Of a stretch of DNA of 64,000 nt, positions 16,905-26,189 are shown piece after piece. Every line of letters begins with the position of its first letter. Positions within the stretch are counted from its first letter, which is position 1. The translations under genes and the position numbers were made by a program. The stretch covers positions 248,001-312,000 of the forward strand of contig JBHOQS010000002.1 of the NCBI GenBank assembly GCA_042408875.1, in the 5' to 3' direction. Source of the DNA: JBHOQS01 sp042408875 (GTDB taxonomy: Bacteria > Chloroflexota > UBA11872 > JBHOQS01). Below the pieces are notes generated by a model. The model was not told the origin of the DNA, did not search any database, and worked only from the letters and a program-made list of their open reading frames with translations.

Positions 16905-17213
16905 TCAGGACATGCGCCGGCGCAGGAACAAGAACACCGCGATTACAGCAAGCACGAGCGCGGCAGCGATCACGAGCCGGGTGGAGAGCAGCCCAGCTTT
17001 GCCAGCCTCGTTTACCGCCACAGCCTCCCCAGCTGTTGTGCCATCAGGCGCGGCGTCTGTCTCCTCCGGCGCATCGACCAGCAGCACCGGGATGCCATCG
17101 CGAATGGGATAATGGCGGCCGCATGACTCACAGATGAGCTCGTTGCCTTCCTGCTTGAGCGTGCCGTGGCACGCCGGACAGGCCAGGATCTCCAGCAGCT
17201 TGGGATCGAGCAC
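16905..17213 (-). CDS. Trm112/YcaR-like zinc ribbon with C-terminal membrane anchor
   Basis: A 102-residue protein. Residues 1-50 are a Trm112-like (UPF0434) domain: LLEILACPACHGTL, CESCGRHYPIRDGIPVLL, with a four-cysteine zinc site. An acidic linker and a membrane helix (about 78-97) ending LRRRMS follow. Free-standing bacterial Trm112-like proteins are about 60 residues; the tail anchor is an addition and would place the zinc domain at the inner membrane. ATG start with AGGA upstream. Confidence 0.85.
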   Translation of the reverse strand: MLDPKLLEILACPACHGTLKQEGNELICESCGRHYPIRDGIPVLLVDAPEETDAAPDGTTAGEAVAVNEAGKAGLLSTRLVIAAALVLAVIAVFLFLRRRMS

Positions 17214-17406
17214 TGCGTTGTCCTCCTCAAAAACTCATCTCAAGTTAGCGCAATCAGCGCGGCTCAGCAGGAGCCGTCGTTTGCGGCAGGGCCCGGCCAG
17301 CGCGCCGCTGGACGGCTCTCCGCCATTATACCGTGCGTCGGCCATCACACCCACAGTGAACACGATCCCCGGCGAACATGGTTCACATGGCCGGCCAGGA
17401 GCCCGG

Positions 17407-17943
17407 CTAGAACTGCTCGCGCGGCCGCGACACGAGCAGACGGAGCAGTTGCGTAATCGCCAGGAACAGCAGGAAGTACACGATCATAGCGACGATCGTG
17501 ATCATCTCGAAGACCGGGCCGCCACGCACACCCGGGTTGGCCACGAGGCCCTCGAACGGCATCAGAAGCGGCTGGGTCACTGCATAAATAAAGGCACCGA
17601 ACGGCGAGGCCGGATTGGCTCCCATCAGGCGCAGGATGAAGCGCAGGCCCAGCAGGGCTTCGAGGACTGCAGCGAAGTACCAGAGGATCTGGTTCACCTT
17701 GCCCACAGCCCACGCTGGATGGCTGTAGTCCGGAGCAGGCCCGGCAGGGCTAGGTGCAACGTTCACATTCGCCGGCTCGGGCTGTGCCGCCGGCGCGCTC
17801 ACATTCACGTTGGTCGCCTCGGGCTGCTGATGAGCCGTGACGCTTTCCTGCGTTTCAACACGTTCGACACGAGTGTCCCTGGTCGAACCATCAGGTGTTG
17901 TACGCTCGACACGCTGGTATTCTTCTTGTCGTTGTTCTGCCAT
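17407..17943 (-). CDS. YggT-family membrane protein with charged N-terminal extension
   Basis: A 178-residue protein. The first 80 residues are polar (EYQRVERTTPDGSTRDTRVE) with a duplicated VNVSAP/VNVAPS segment. The YggT domain follows with helices at about 84-105 and 145-168 and family residues LGLRFILRLMGANPASPF and PLLMPFEGL. YggT proteins are linked to envelope integrity and to cell-division loci. GGAGG 6 nt before the ATG supports the start. Confidence 0.85.
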   Translation of the reverse strand: MAEQRQEEYQRVERTTPDGSTRDTRVERVETQESVTAHQQPEATNVNVSAPAAQPEPANVNVAPSPAGPAPDYSHPAWAVGKVNQILWYFAAVLEALLGLRFILRLMGANPASPFGAFIYAVTQPLLMPFEGLVANPGVRGGPVFEMITIVAMIVYFLLFLAITQLLRLLVSRPREQF

Positions 17944-18147
17944 ACGAGACCTCCAGGTGATCCAGCGCAGCACAGGAGGCACGGTCTTGCGCCGCGCCTG
18001 TATAATCTCTAGCGTGGGAAAGCAGGTCCAGGGCACCGCTCCCGGCGCCTCGATACTGCTCTGGCAAATCGCGTGCCATCGCGGGTATACTCGCGCGGGA
18101 TCGACGGCGCCGGCAGTGTATCGCTCTTGCCCGTATAGAGGAACAAT

Positions 18148-18408
18148 GTGGCACGTACCTGGAGCGTGGTGTTTCTCCCTGCCGCCGTACCGCTAGCGCA
18201 CGGTGCCGCAGGGGTCTGGGATGAAGTCTTTAACCTCATCGCCGTAGGCGTGGTGCTCGTGGTCCTCGGCGTGATTATCTTCTCGCGGAAACCTACCGCG
18301 CAGGCTCCAGAGGAGCCGACAGAGCTCGCGGAGAGCCAGCACGCAACAGAGGCCGCTGAAGAGGACCGGCAGCGTTCGGGCCTGCGCCCCCGGAAGCCCC
18401 AGCAGTAG
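18148..18408 (+). CDS. Small single-span membrane protein
   Basis: An 86-residue protein with a GTG start (AGAGGA 5 nt upstream). A signal-like hydrophobic start, then VWDEVFNLIAVGVVLVVLG as a strong membrane helix, followed by a polar, Glu-rich cytoplasmic tail (EEPTELAESQHATEAAEE). No family was recognised. It is convergent with the HTH membrane protein 6 nt away. Confidence 0.55.
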   Translation: MARTWSVVFLPAAVPLAHGAAGVWDEVFNLIAVGVVLVVLGVIIFSRKPTAQAPEEPTELAESQHATEAAEEDRQRSGLRPRKPQQ

Positions 18409-18414
18409 GCCGAG

Positions 18415-20016
18415 TCAGGCCATCGAGCGCTGGCCGCGGATGCTGCGCTGGTAGAGATCGAGGGCCAGGGCGTCGATGGCGCGGCGGCGGGCGCGGTGGA
18501 AGGTCCCTTCGCTCAGGCGATAGCGCTGCATGATCTGCTTGTTCGGCCGTCCTTCGACGTACGCCTCGTGCAGGACGAGATAGTGTAACCATCCGCTGGC
18601 GCTGGCGCTGGTGCCGGGCATGGGCCGCGGCCCCGGCGGGCGCAACCGTTCGATCGCTTGCTCGAGCTTGCCGCGCAGCAGCGCGGCATACTCTAGGTCG
18701 GTCGCTGGGCTAGCCGGTGTCAGCAGATAGTTCTTCAGCGGATGCTGGCTCAGTCCCGGCAGATCGTTCAGCCGGCGCAAAGCGCCTTCCACCAAGACAC
18801 GTACCTCAGCTGGCGCCAGGCTCTCTCCATGCTGCGCCCGAGCGATCGCCCCCGTAACCGCCGACGTCGCCCCAGGCGGTCCTGCCCGCTGGTCTGCCCC
18901 ACCCTGCGACGCGCGCTGCATCGCCTCCCCTTGCACGCGCAGCACTGTGTCTAGCGTCTCACGCACCTCGGCCAGCGCGCTCACCGCGTCAGGCTGACGT
19001 ACCACACGGTGCGCCAGGGCGCGTAACTGGCCGGTGAGCGCGCTTACGGCCCGCCCGTATACCAAGCGATCGAGCACGTGGCTGCGGGCATCAACGAGCG
19101 CATGCGTGCTCATCACAACCAGCAGGAGCGGCAGCCCGCGCTCGATCCAGGCAAAGTCGAGCGGGGCGACAAGCATGAAGAGTGCCCCATAGATCACCAG
19201 CACGCCCAGGAGTGACAGGGCAAACGCCACCGCATCCGCAGTCACAACCTCCCTGGCCAGGAGAGCGCCGTAGCGAGCGATGTTCCACGCCATGATCAGA
19301 ATGCCGGCGATAAGGAGGAGCTCACCGGGGAACGACGGATAGGCGTACGTGGCGCTGGCGATAGTGAGATGGAGGCTGGCGAGCACAAAGAGGATCGCCG
19401 AGGCCAGAAGCCAGGTGAAGCGGGCGTGCAGCGGGGTGCCGGGCGCACACAGGCGGCGCAGGCGTAGCAGAATGAGCGCAGCGGCACCGGCGCAGACGAG
19501 TACGTAGACCTGGTAGACCGGATAGAGCGCACCGCGGGGCACGTGCCAGGATACCCGCCCCGTAGACGCGACGGCCGCGCCGGGCAGCGGGCCGCTGGAG
19601 CTCCAGCGCAGGAGGGTCTCCTCGGTGATGCTCAAGGCGCCCAATAGCACGGCAACGGCAAGAGCTACAGCAGTCACCGGCACGAACAGGCGAGAGAGCC
19701 AGCCGGCCAGCCCGGTCGGGCCCTCATCGATCGCCAGCGCCAAGGTAAGTGCCAGCCAAAACGCCGGCGCTAGCGCAGCGCCCCACCAGGTGCGGCGTAG
19801 CCAGGCCAGCCACCGGGCCGGCTCAGGGGCGAGCGCGCCGAGGGCCTGGCCGAGCAGGTAGAGCGAGAGAGCAAACACCGCCAGGGCGGCCAGGAGTGGC
19901 ACGCGCCGCAGGCCCCCGCGCGTAGCCACGTAGAGCCCAAGCGCCCACGCCACGGCTGTGCCGGTGAAGAGCAGCACTCCTTCAGCCCAGGCCGGCCACC
20001 AAGACAGCAGCGCCAT
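18415..20016 (-). CDS. Polytopic membrane protein with C-terminal helix-turn-helix
   Basis: A 533-residue protein: about nine membrane helices in the first 310 residues, a linker helix (HVLDRLVYGRAVSALTGQLR), and a soluble C-terminal half. The last 60 residues, YVEGRPNKQIMQRYRLSEG then TFHRARRRAIDALA, look like a winged or sigma-4-like HTH. The N-terminal half resembles the 7TM sensor regions of some histidine kinases, but there is no kinase domain. It is plausibly a membrane-tethered transcription factor. GGGGAG precedes the chosen ATG; a longer reading adds 47 unlikely residues. Confidence 0.75.
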   Translation of the reverse strand: MALLSWWPAWAEGVLLFTGTAVAWALGLYVATRGGLRRVPLLAALAVFALSLYLLGQALGALAPEPARWLAWLRRTWWGAALAPAFWLALTLALAIDEGPTGLAGWLSRLFVPVTAVALAVAVLLGALSITEETLLRWSSSGPLPGAAVASTGRVSWHVPRGALYPVYQVYVLVCAGAAALILLRLRRLCAPGTPLHARFTWLLASAILFVLASLHLTIASATYAYPSFPGELLLIAGILIMAWNIARYGALLAREVVTADAVAFALSLLGVLVIYGALFMLVAPLDFAWIERGLPLLLVVMSTHALVDARSHVLDRLVYGRAVSALTGQLRALAHRVVRQPDAVSALAEVRETLDTVLRVQGEAMQRASQGGADQRAGPPGATSAVTGAIARAQHGESLAPAEVRVLVEGALRRLNDLPGLSQHPLKNYLLTPASPATDLEYAALLRGKLEQAIERLRPPGPRPMPGTSASASGWLHYLVLHEAYVEGRPNKQIMQRYRLSEGTFHRARRRAIDALALDLYQRSIRGQRSMA

Positions 20017-20295
20017 CCTCCCGTGCTCCCCTGCCGCTCGTCCGCCGCTGAGTATAGCGTGATGTGGCAGTCTTTGACAGTAGCTGTACCCCCGGTGGCA
20101 CTTCTCTACGCCGACACTTTCCACAGAACCCCGCCGGTAGACGGCAGCCTGGTGCACACTACAGCCTGCCTAAAGACAGAGGATCATTCTAGAAGCCATA
20201 GGAAGCGATACTTAAACAAGCAACTACCAAATAACCGAGATCGACCAGACTAAAACTAACCGGACAGAAACTAACTAAGCAGAGGAGAAGAGCCC

Positions 20296-21192
20296 ATGCA
20301 TGCCTTGCATCCGTCATCGCCGCTTGAGGCCGGTGTGTCCGAGCCAACGCGGAATACCGAGACTTCTCTCACGGCGGCCGAACGTCTGAAGTGGCTGCCG
20401 GCACGGCTGCTCCTGTCAACCGCCGGCAGGCTGTCCGAAGGGATCCAGACCGGCTTCCGCTATGGCTTTAGCTCCGGCGAGATGCTGGACTATGTATACG
20501 AGAATCGGGCTCGCGGGCGGTTGTTGCTCGGCCGGCTGATCGACCGGTTCTACCTGGACGCCCCCGGCTGGCGCGGCATCCGCGAGCGCCGCCTGAACCT
20601 GGTGCGAACACTGGCCGCTATTGTGCTGGCGCGGCGGGCGCTGAGCCAGCCGACGCGCATCCTCGATGTGGCAGCAGGACCAGGACGCTCCCTTCTAGAT
20701 GTTGCAGCGGAGCTGGGAGTGGAGGGGCTGGAGATCGAATGCCGCGACCTGGACGAGCAAGCGCTGGAGCTTGGTCGTACGCTGGCCGCGGAGCGCGGCC
20801 TGACGAACGTCGCATACCGCCAGGGCAATGCCCTCGACCCTGCCGAGCTCGTGGTCATCCGGCCGCGGCCGGATGTGGTGGTCGTCTCGGGACTCTATGA
20901 GATCCTGCTAGACGACGCAGCCATCCGCGCCTCACTTGCCGACATCGCCGCGCTGCTGCCACCCCATGGCATACTGGTGCTGTCCGGGCAGCCGCGCCAT
21001 CCGCAGCTCGAGCTCATCCGCAACCTGCTGCACCATCGCGACGGCAGCCCGTGGGTGATGCGGCTGCGCTCGGTGGAGACTCTCGAACGCTGGTGCCACG
21101 CCGCCGGCTTTACCGACCTGCACACGACGGGAGACACGCAGGGCATTTTCACGATTACAGTGGCCAGGAAAGCGGCGCAGCGCGTGCCATGA
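20296..21192 (+). CDS. Class I SAM-dependent methyltransferase, PF12147-like
   Basis: A 298-residue protein. After a 90-residue N-terminal region (GFRYGFSSGEMLDYVYENRARG), typical of the Methyltransf_20 family, comes a Rossmann methyltransferase core: motif I TRILDVAAGPGRSLLDVA, acidic residue in IECRDLDEQAL, and motif IV VVSGLYEILLDD. The substrate is unknown; relatives are found next to lipid acyltransferase domains. AGGAG precedes the ATG. Confidence 0.85.
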   Translation: MHALHPSSPLEAGVSEPTRNTETSLTAAERLKWLPARLLLSTAGRLSEGIQTGFRYGFSSGEMLDYVYENRARGRLLLGRLIDRFYLDAPGWRGIRERRLNLVRTLAAIVLARRALSQPTRILDVAAGPGRSLLDVAAELGVEGLEIECRDLDEQALELGRTLAAERGLTNVAYRQGNALDPAELVVIRPRPDVVVVSGLYEILLDDAAIRASLADIAALLPPHGILVLSGQPRHPQLELIRNLLHHRDGSPWVMRLRSVETLERWCHAAGFTDLHTTGDTQGIFTITVARKAAQRVP

Positions 21193-21227
21193 TCGGCCGG
21201 TGCAGCAGAGCGTGCCGGCCGCGCTGG

Positions 21228-21833
21228 TCAGCCGTTGGAGGCCAGCACGAGATACTGCGCCTCGTTGAGGTCGCGGATGCTCTGCACCGTCCAGCCGGCC
21301 TCCTGGAGCAGCGTGCTGGTCTCCTCAGGAGTGAGACGGTCGCGCACGGCCGGCCCCTGTCCCGTCTCTCGCTTGTGCCACTCGGCAAGGGCCAGGAAGC
21401 CGCCGGGCTTCGTACCCTGCCGCAGCATCCCCAGGAACGCGCGCGGCCGGGCCACTTCGTGGAGCACGAAGTTCAGGAGGATCCCGTCCACGCCCTCGGG
21501 CGGAAGCGGTGCCTGCTCCTCCGAACAGAGCAGAAACGTAATATTCGCCAACCCGGCTGCATCGCTGCGGCGACGCGCCGCCTCGAGCATCTCCGGCTGG
21601 ATGTCACAGGCCAGCACGCGCCCCTGCCGCAGCCGCTGCGCCAGAGGGAGGGTAAAGAACCCGGGCCCGCAGCCCACGTCGGCGACGAGCATGCCATCGT
21701 GCACGGGCAGCAGGTCCAGATAGCGCTCAGGATCGAGCATACGGCGCCGCTCTTCGCTCAGCAGCCGCTCCATCCGCGCCGGATCAAACCTCGAGGTCGA
21801 GCGCTCCCCTTCTTCGTGCGTTCGCTCGTGCAT
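21228..21833 (-). CDS. Class I SAM-dependent methyltransferase, UbiE-like
   Basis: A 201-residue protein with motif I MLVADVGCGPGFFTLPLA, acidic loop VLACDIQPEML, and post-motif LNFVLHEVARP, as in UbiE/COQ5-type enzymes. It lies convergent to the other methyltransferase. Its translation-initiation region has been duplicated: the ATG lies in one copy of a 12-bp repeat, and two TAGGAG Shine-Dalgarno copies lie upstream. The true substrate is unknown. Confidence 0.85.
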   Translation of the reverse strand: MHERTHEEGERSTSRFDPARMERLLSEERRRMLDPERYLDLLPVHDGMLVADVGCGPGFFTLPLAQRLRQGRVLACDIQPEMLEAARRRSDAAGLANITFLLCSEEQAPLPPEGVDGILLNFVLHEVARPRAFLGMLRQGTKPGGFLALAEWHKRETGQGPAVRDRLTPEETSTLLQEAGWTVQSIRDLNEAQYLVLASNG

Positions 21834-21856
21834 TCGCTCACGCTCCTACACTCCTA
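21814..21856 (-). repeat. Duplicated start region and duplicated Shine-Dalgarno
   Basis: Minus-strand reading: TAGGAGTG/TAGGAGCG (8-bp tandem, one mismatch) places two Shine-Dalgarno copies (21843-21848 and 21851-21856). GCGAATGCACGA/GCGAACGCACGA (12-bp tandem, one mismatch) contains the ATG in its first copy only. The duplication is in frame and adds HERT/HEE to the N-terminus. Confidence 0.85.
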
Positions 21857-23458
21857 CCATCCGGCAGCGTAGCCATCCCAGCGCGAGTCGCTGCCGCCCA
21901 GCAACGCGCCGCTTGTCGGGTCGATCACAATGAGCTGGACACGGCCGCTCTGGCCCCAGCTCCCCAGCAGGGTGATGCGGTGTCCCCGCTCGGCCAGTGC
22001 TTCCCGTACAGCCGCCGGCACGCGGTTCTCAATCGAGAGCGCCAGGCCGCGGCCGCTTGACCAGCGCGGTGCATCGGCCGCCTCTTGAGGGTTCATGCCC
22101 AGGTCGATCAGATTGCAAAGCACCTGCAGATTAGTCTGCACCTGGACGTCGCCGCCGGGCGTGCCGCCGACGATGTACGGGTTGCCGCGGTCCAGCACGA
22201 GATACGTGTTCAGCGTGTGCACCGGCCGCTTGCCCGGCTCAAGGCGGTTCGGATGGCGCGGGTCGAGTGAGAAGCCGCACATACGGTTGTTCAGCAGCAC
22301 GCCGGTATCCCCGGCGATGATGCCACATCCCCAGTTGGCGAACACGCTCTGGATAAACGAGACGCAGTTGCCTTCTCCATCCACGGCGCACAAGTACGTC
22401 GTGTGCGTCTGGTACGGCCTCGGATCGCCGGGCTCGGGCTCCCTGGCGCGGCGCATATCGATGAGCCGGCTGCGTTCGGCCGCATACTCTTTCGACAGCA
22501 GGCCGCGCAGAGGCAGGTCAAAGAAGCGCGGGTCGGCCAGCCAGCGGGAGCGATCAGCGAAGGCGAGCTTCTTGGCCTCCACCTGCACGTGGATGCGATC
22601 GGCCGGCGAGAGCGAGGCGATATCAAAGCCTTCCAGAATGTTGAGCTCTTCGAGCAGGATGCATCCCTGCGAGACCGGCGGCTGCTCGTAGACAGTGAAG
22701 CCGCGATAGGTAGTACTGATGGGGTCCAGGATCTCTGCGCGGTGGGCGGCGAAATCGTCGGCGCTGAGCCAGCCGCCCAGCTCTTGCACGAAGGCAGCGA
22801 TGCGCCGGGCGATCTCGCCACGGTAGAAGGCATCGCGGCCGCCAATAGCGATCTCGCGCAGCGTGCGCGCCAGATCGGGCTGCCGCCACACCTCGCCGGG
22901 CCGCGGGGCACGGCCGTCGATGGTCAGGCGCTTCACCGTCTCGGGGAAGCGGCTGAGCTCACCGAGTGATTCCTCGATCTTGCGGCTGACCCGATAGGTC
23001 ACCGGTGCCCCGTGCTCGGCGTAGTCGATCGCCGGCTCCAGTACCTCCCGCAGCGACATGCGCCCGAAAAACTTCACGGCCAGATGCCAGCCGTCCACGC
23101 AGCCCGGCACCGTTATCGCGCGAGGGTCAAGCTGCGGGATAGTGTCACGGCCTGGGAAGGCATCGATACGTGCCGCGCGCGGCGCAGCGCCGCTGGAGTT
23201 GATCGCCCGCACCTCGCCCGTGCGGGCACTGTAGATCAACATGAAGTTATCGCCGCCCACCTGGCTGAGGAAGGGCTCGACCACCGTCAGCACAGCGGCT
23301 GCGGCCACTGCTGCGTCCACGGCGTTGCCGCCCCGCTGGAGCATCGCCAGCCCCGCGGAGACGGCGAGGGGATGCGACGCAGCAACCATGGCGCGCCGCG
23401 CCATGACCACACCACGTTCGGGACACTCAAGGCGCTCGATCTCCGACGATGCCTGCAC
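21854..23458 (-). CDS. ggt: Gamma-glutamyltransferase family protein
   Basis: A 534-residue Ntn-hydrolase precursor. Landmarks: SAGLAMLQRGGNAVDAAVA near the N-terminus, the autocleavage/nucleophile threonine in HTTYLCAVDGEGN, and the C-terminal signature NRMCGFSLDP, HTLNTYLVL and GGTPGGD. These enzymes cleave gamma-glutamyl bonds in glutathione and related compounds, usually outside the membrane. No signal peptide is visible, so a cytoplasmic or non-classical location is possible, as in YwrD-type members. Length is normal for the family. Confidence 0.93.
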   Translation of the reverse strand: MQASSEIERLECPERGVVMARRAMVAASHPLAVSAGLAMLQRGGNAVDAAVAAAAVLTVVEPFLSQVGGDNFMLIYSARTGEVRAINSSGAAPRAARIDAFPGRDTIPQLDPRAITVPGCVDGWHLAVKFFGRMSLREVLEPAIDYAEHGAPVTYRVSRKIEESLGELSRFPETVKRLTIDGRAPRPGEVWRQPDLARTLREIAIGGRDAFYRGEIARRIAAFVQELGGWLSADDFAAHRAEILDPISTTYRGFTVYEQPPVSQGCILLEELNILEGFDIASLSPADRIHVQVEAKKLAFADRSRWLADPRFFDLPLRGLLSKEYAAERSRLIDMRRAREPEPGDPRPYQTHTTYLCAVDGEGNCVSFIQSVFANWGCGIIAGDTGVLLNNRMCGFSLDPRHPNRLEPGKRPVHTLNTYLVLDRGNPYIVGGTPGGDVQVQTNLQVLCNLIDLGMNPQEAADAPRWSSGRGLALSIENRVPAAVREALAERGHRITLLGSWGQSGRVQLIVIDPTSGALLGGSDSRWDGYAAGW

Positions 23459-23699
23459 GTCGTCCTGCCTCCTGATCAGCTAGGCAAACTACGGAAAGGA
23501 GCCGCGCCCTCACTCGCGGCCCCGCCGATCTGGGGCATGGGCCGTCTCCGCTGTGGGCCCCTTGTCAGGCGAAGTATTATTCGCCTCCCCAGCACCAGAC
23601 CAGCTCGCTCCCGCGCTGCGGGTGAGGGACCTCCGGCCCCGGACTCGCTCAAGGGCGGCGCAATGGTGCCGTACCCTTCGCCGTGCCCCTGAGCGCTGT

Positions 23700-24800
23700 T
23701 CAGACCGGCCGCAGCTCAGTGTCGGGCGCGAGCCGCCGGCAGAAGGCCGCCAGCAGCCGCGCTGCATGGACCACGTCGCTGAGCTGAATGACCTCGTTCG
23801 GCGAGTGCATATAGCGCAGCGGCACCGACACTAGCCCGGTGGCTACGCCGCTGCGGATGGCGAACACGTTCTCGGCGTCGGTGCCGGTGCGGCCGGGCGT
23901 AGGCTCGATGGTGTACGGGATGCCCTCAGCCTCAGCGGCCTCGACCAGCAGTTGGAACACCCGCGGCCCGGCGGCGGACCCACGGCCGATGGCCGGGCCG
24001 CTGCCGAGGGCGTGCTCACCGAGCTGGCGCCGGTCGGCCCCGGGGTAGTCGGTCGCATGCGTCACGTCTACGACCACGGCCACCTGGGGCTCCAGGCGGT
24101 AGGTCACTGCGCGAGCGCCGCCGCCAGTGATCTCTTCCTGGGCGTTCGCCGCGGCCCAGACGGCTGCCTGGAGGCCATCCGGCTGCTCCGCGAGCATGCG
24201 CAGCGCCTCCAGCACTACCACAGCACCCGCACGGTTGTCCAGGCCGCGCCCGGCCAGCCGGCCATCACGCAACGCCAATGGCGGAACAGCGAGCACGATT
24301 GGGTCGCCGGGGCGCACGTGCTCCAACGCCTGCTCGCGTGACGTCGCACCGATGTCGATCCACAGGTCTTTGATCTTGACCGCACGGTCGCGCTCACTCC
24401 CCTCGAGGAGATGCGTCGCCTGCCGCCCGATGACGCCAGCCACCGGGCCGTGACGTCCCAGGATGCTCACGCGCTGCCCCACCAGTACCTGGGGATCCCA
24501 GCCACCGATATTTCGAAAGTAGCAATAGCCTTCGTTATCGATGTGCGTGAGCATCAGGCCGATCTCGTCCAGATGGCCGGCCAGCAGCACGCGCGGCGCG
24601 CCGCGCACATTGACACCGGCGAAGGCCGAACCGTGCACATCGACATCGGCCTGGTCAGCGAAACCGGCCGCCTCGTCCCGCCATGCTCGCGCTGCGGCCG
24701 CCTCGAAACTGCTGGGGCCCGGCACGTCGAGCAAGCGCAGCAGGCTGTGGCGCACGCGCTCGAGCTGTTCCGGAGAAACATTCGTGGAAGAAACAGACAC
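23700..24800 (-). CDS. M42-family metallopeptidase
   Basis: A 366-residue co-catalytic zinc peptidase of the FrvX/PepA-like M42 family. Zinc-ligand motifs: VLLAGHLDEIGLM (usually GHMDEIG), GRGLDNRAG (bridging Asp), ANAQEEITG (catalytic Glu-Glu), VVVDVTHATD and the final YMHSPNEVIQLSD. These enzymes form large tetrahedral aminopeptidase particles in the cytoplasm. It lies upstream of ggt and downstream of the PhnD-like gene on the same strand, so peptide recycling is a plausible shared theme. Confidence 0.92.
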   Translation of the reverse strand: MSVSSTNVSPEQLERVRHSLLRLLDVPGPSSFEAAAARAWRDEAAGFADQADVDVHGSAFAGVNVRGAPRVLLAGHLDEIGLMLTHIDNEGYCYFRNIGGWDPQVLVGQRVSILGRHGPVAGVIGRQATHLLEGSERDRAVKIKDLWIDIGATSREQALEHVRPGDPIVLAVPPLALRDGRLAGRGLDNRAGAVVVLEALRMLAEQPDGLQAAVWAAANAQEEITGGGARAVTYRLEPQVAVVVDVTHATDYPGADRRQLGEHALGSGPAIGRGSAAGPRVFQLLVEAAEAEGIPYTIEPTPGRTGTDAENVFAIRSGVATGLVSVPLRYMHSPNEVIQLSDVVHAARLLAAFCRRLAPDTELRPV

Positions 24801-24878
24801 AGGACTACTCCTCTTCCCCGCGGCGGGATTGGTACTCCACCACGTATGCGCGCCGCTTGCACGGCAGGCAGCAAAGCC

Positions 24879-25856
24879 TTACTTGAGCTTCCTGAGCTCT
24901 GCCTCAAGGTCCAGGTTCAGCACCCTCGCGGCACGGCGCACTGGATCGTAGGCCGCGTCGGTGATGGGCGCAACACCGTAGGTACCGATGGCGTCGTAGA
25001 AGAGCTTCTTGCCCTCCGGCGTGGACGAGATCTTGAGCAGCGCCTGGACGATCTTCTGCACCATGTCCTGGGGCATGTCCTTGCGCACGGCCACGCCGTC
25101 GTTGGGGATCTCCGCGGTGTACGCCAGAACCTTCGTCTCCTCCATGATCTTGGGGAATTGCGCCTGGATACCCTCGACAGTGCGGGCGTCGTCGTAAACC
25201 GCTCCGGCATCCACCTGGCGGTTCATGATGGCGATCAGCACTTTGTCATGTCCACCTGCATTGATCTGCTGGCTGAAGAACGTATCCGGATTGATGCCGC
25301 GCTCCATCAGCAGGGCACGTGGGTACAGGTAGCCCGAGGTGGAGCCTGGGTCCACCCAGGCGAAGCGCTTGCCGCGCAGGTCCTGGAGTTCGTTAATACC
25401 GGAGTCGGCCCGCGCCAGGATCATGCCGCGGTAGCTGGTCTGGTTGTTGCGGTTTACCGAGACCAGGACCATCTGCGCGCCGCACTTGCTGTTCGCCACC
25501 ACGTACGGGAAGGGGCTCAGCCAGTTAACGTCAACCTTCCCGGCGCACATCGCCTCAACGGCGGCCACATAGCTCGCCGCGACGTCACTCGTAATGCTGT
25601 AGCCGGTTTCTTTCTCCATTGCGTCGGCGATGCTGCGCATGCCGGCGGTGAGCTTTTGCGTCTCCAGGAACGGGACGATTGTCATCTTGATCGGGTTCTC
25701 TTTCGAGCCGAGCGGCTTCGGCGCAGGCTGTAGCCCCGCGCGGGCGCAGCCTGCCAGAGCAGCCACGGCCAGCGCGCTCAGCAGTGCGGTGCCTCGCCGC
25801 GCCATGGCGCGGCGGCTCAGACGCGCCACATGGCCTGCCTCTCTCGTCGGGCTCAT
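24879..25856 (-). CDS. PhnD-like phosphate/phosphonate ABC binding lipoprotein
   Basis: A 325-residue protein. The signal peptide has an RR pair (MARRGTALLSALAVAAL) and ends in the lipobox AGC. The mature part belongs to the PhnD/phosphite-binding family: IVPFLETQKL, VDVNWLSPFPYVVA, FAWVDPGSTSGYLYPRALL, GGHDKVLIAI. No phnC or phnE gene is adjacent. The ATG chosen is preceded by purine-rich sequence; a start 17 codons downstream (MARRG) is an alternative. The ligand is unknown. Confidence 0.88.
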   Translation of the reverse strand: MSPTREAGHVARLSRRAMARRGTALLSALAVAALAGCARAGLQPAPKPLGSKENPIKMTIVPFLETQKLTAGMRSIADAMEKETGYSITSDVAASYVAAVEAMCAGKVDVNWLSPFPYVVANSKCGAQMVLVSVNRNNQTSYRGMILARADSGINELQDLRGKRFAWVDPGSTSGYLYPRALLMERGINPDTFFSQQINAGGHDKVLIAIMNRQVDAGAVYDDARTVEGIQAQFPKIMEETKVLAYTAEIPNDGVAVRKDMPQDMVQKIVQALLKISSTPEGKKLFYDAIGTYGVAPITDAAYDPVRRAARVLNLDLEAELRKLK

Positions 25857-25965
25857 CCGCCTCCACTCCCTCCTGTCATCCCTCGCACAGCTTATTCTTC
25901 CCTTCGTGCACAACACCGCAACCAGGATCAAAGAAAAACGCCGCGCACTGCGGCGCTCCATACAT

Positions 25966-25995
25966 ACCGTCTTGCGTGAGACCGTCCTGCGTGAG
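25966..25995. repeat. 15-bp tandem duplication
   Basis: ACCGTCTTGCGTGAG is followed directly by ACCGTCCTGCGTGAG (one mismatch), in the spacer upstream of the PhnD-like gene. Confidence 0.9.
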
Positions 25996-26189
25996 ATGGC
26001 ACAGCCCAGGCCGCGCCGGCCTGCTCGGGGCGCGTCCATTCGCTGGCGTTGCCTGGCCCGGTACTATCGGGCTCGCTGCCATCCCGCAGGTACCTGCCGG
26101 ACCTGGCCAGGCTAGTTGGGACTATAGCACCGCGCTCCCGGCGGCGTCAAAGCACTGTGTGCCCGCCAGACATGCTACGCGTCGCCAAC

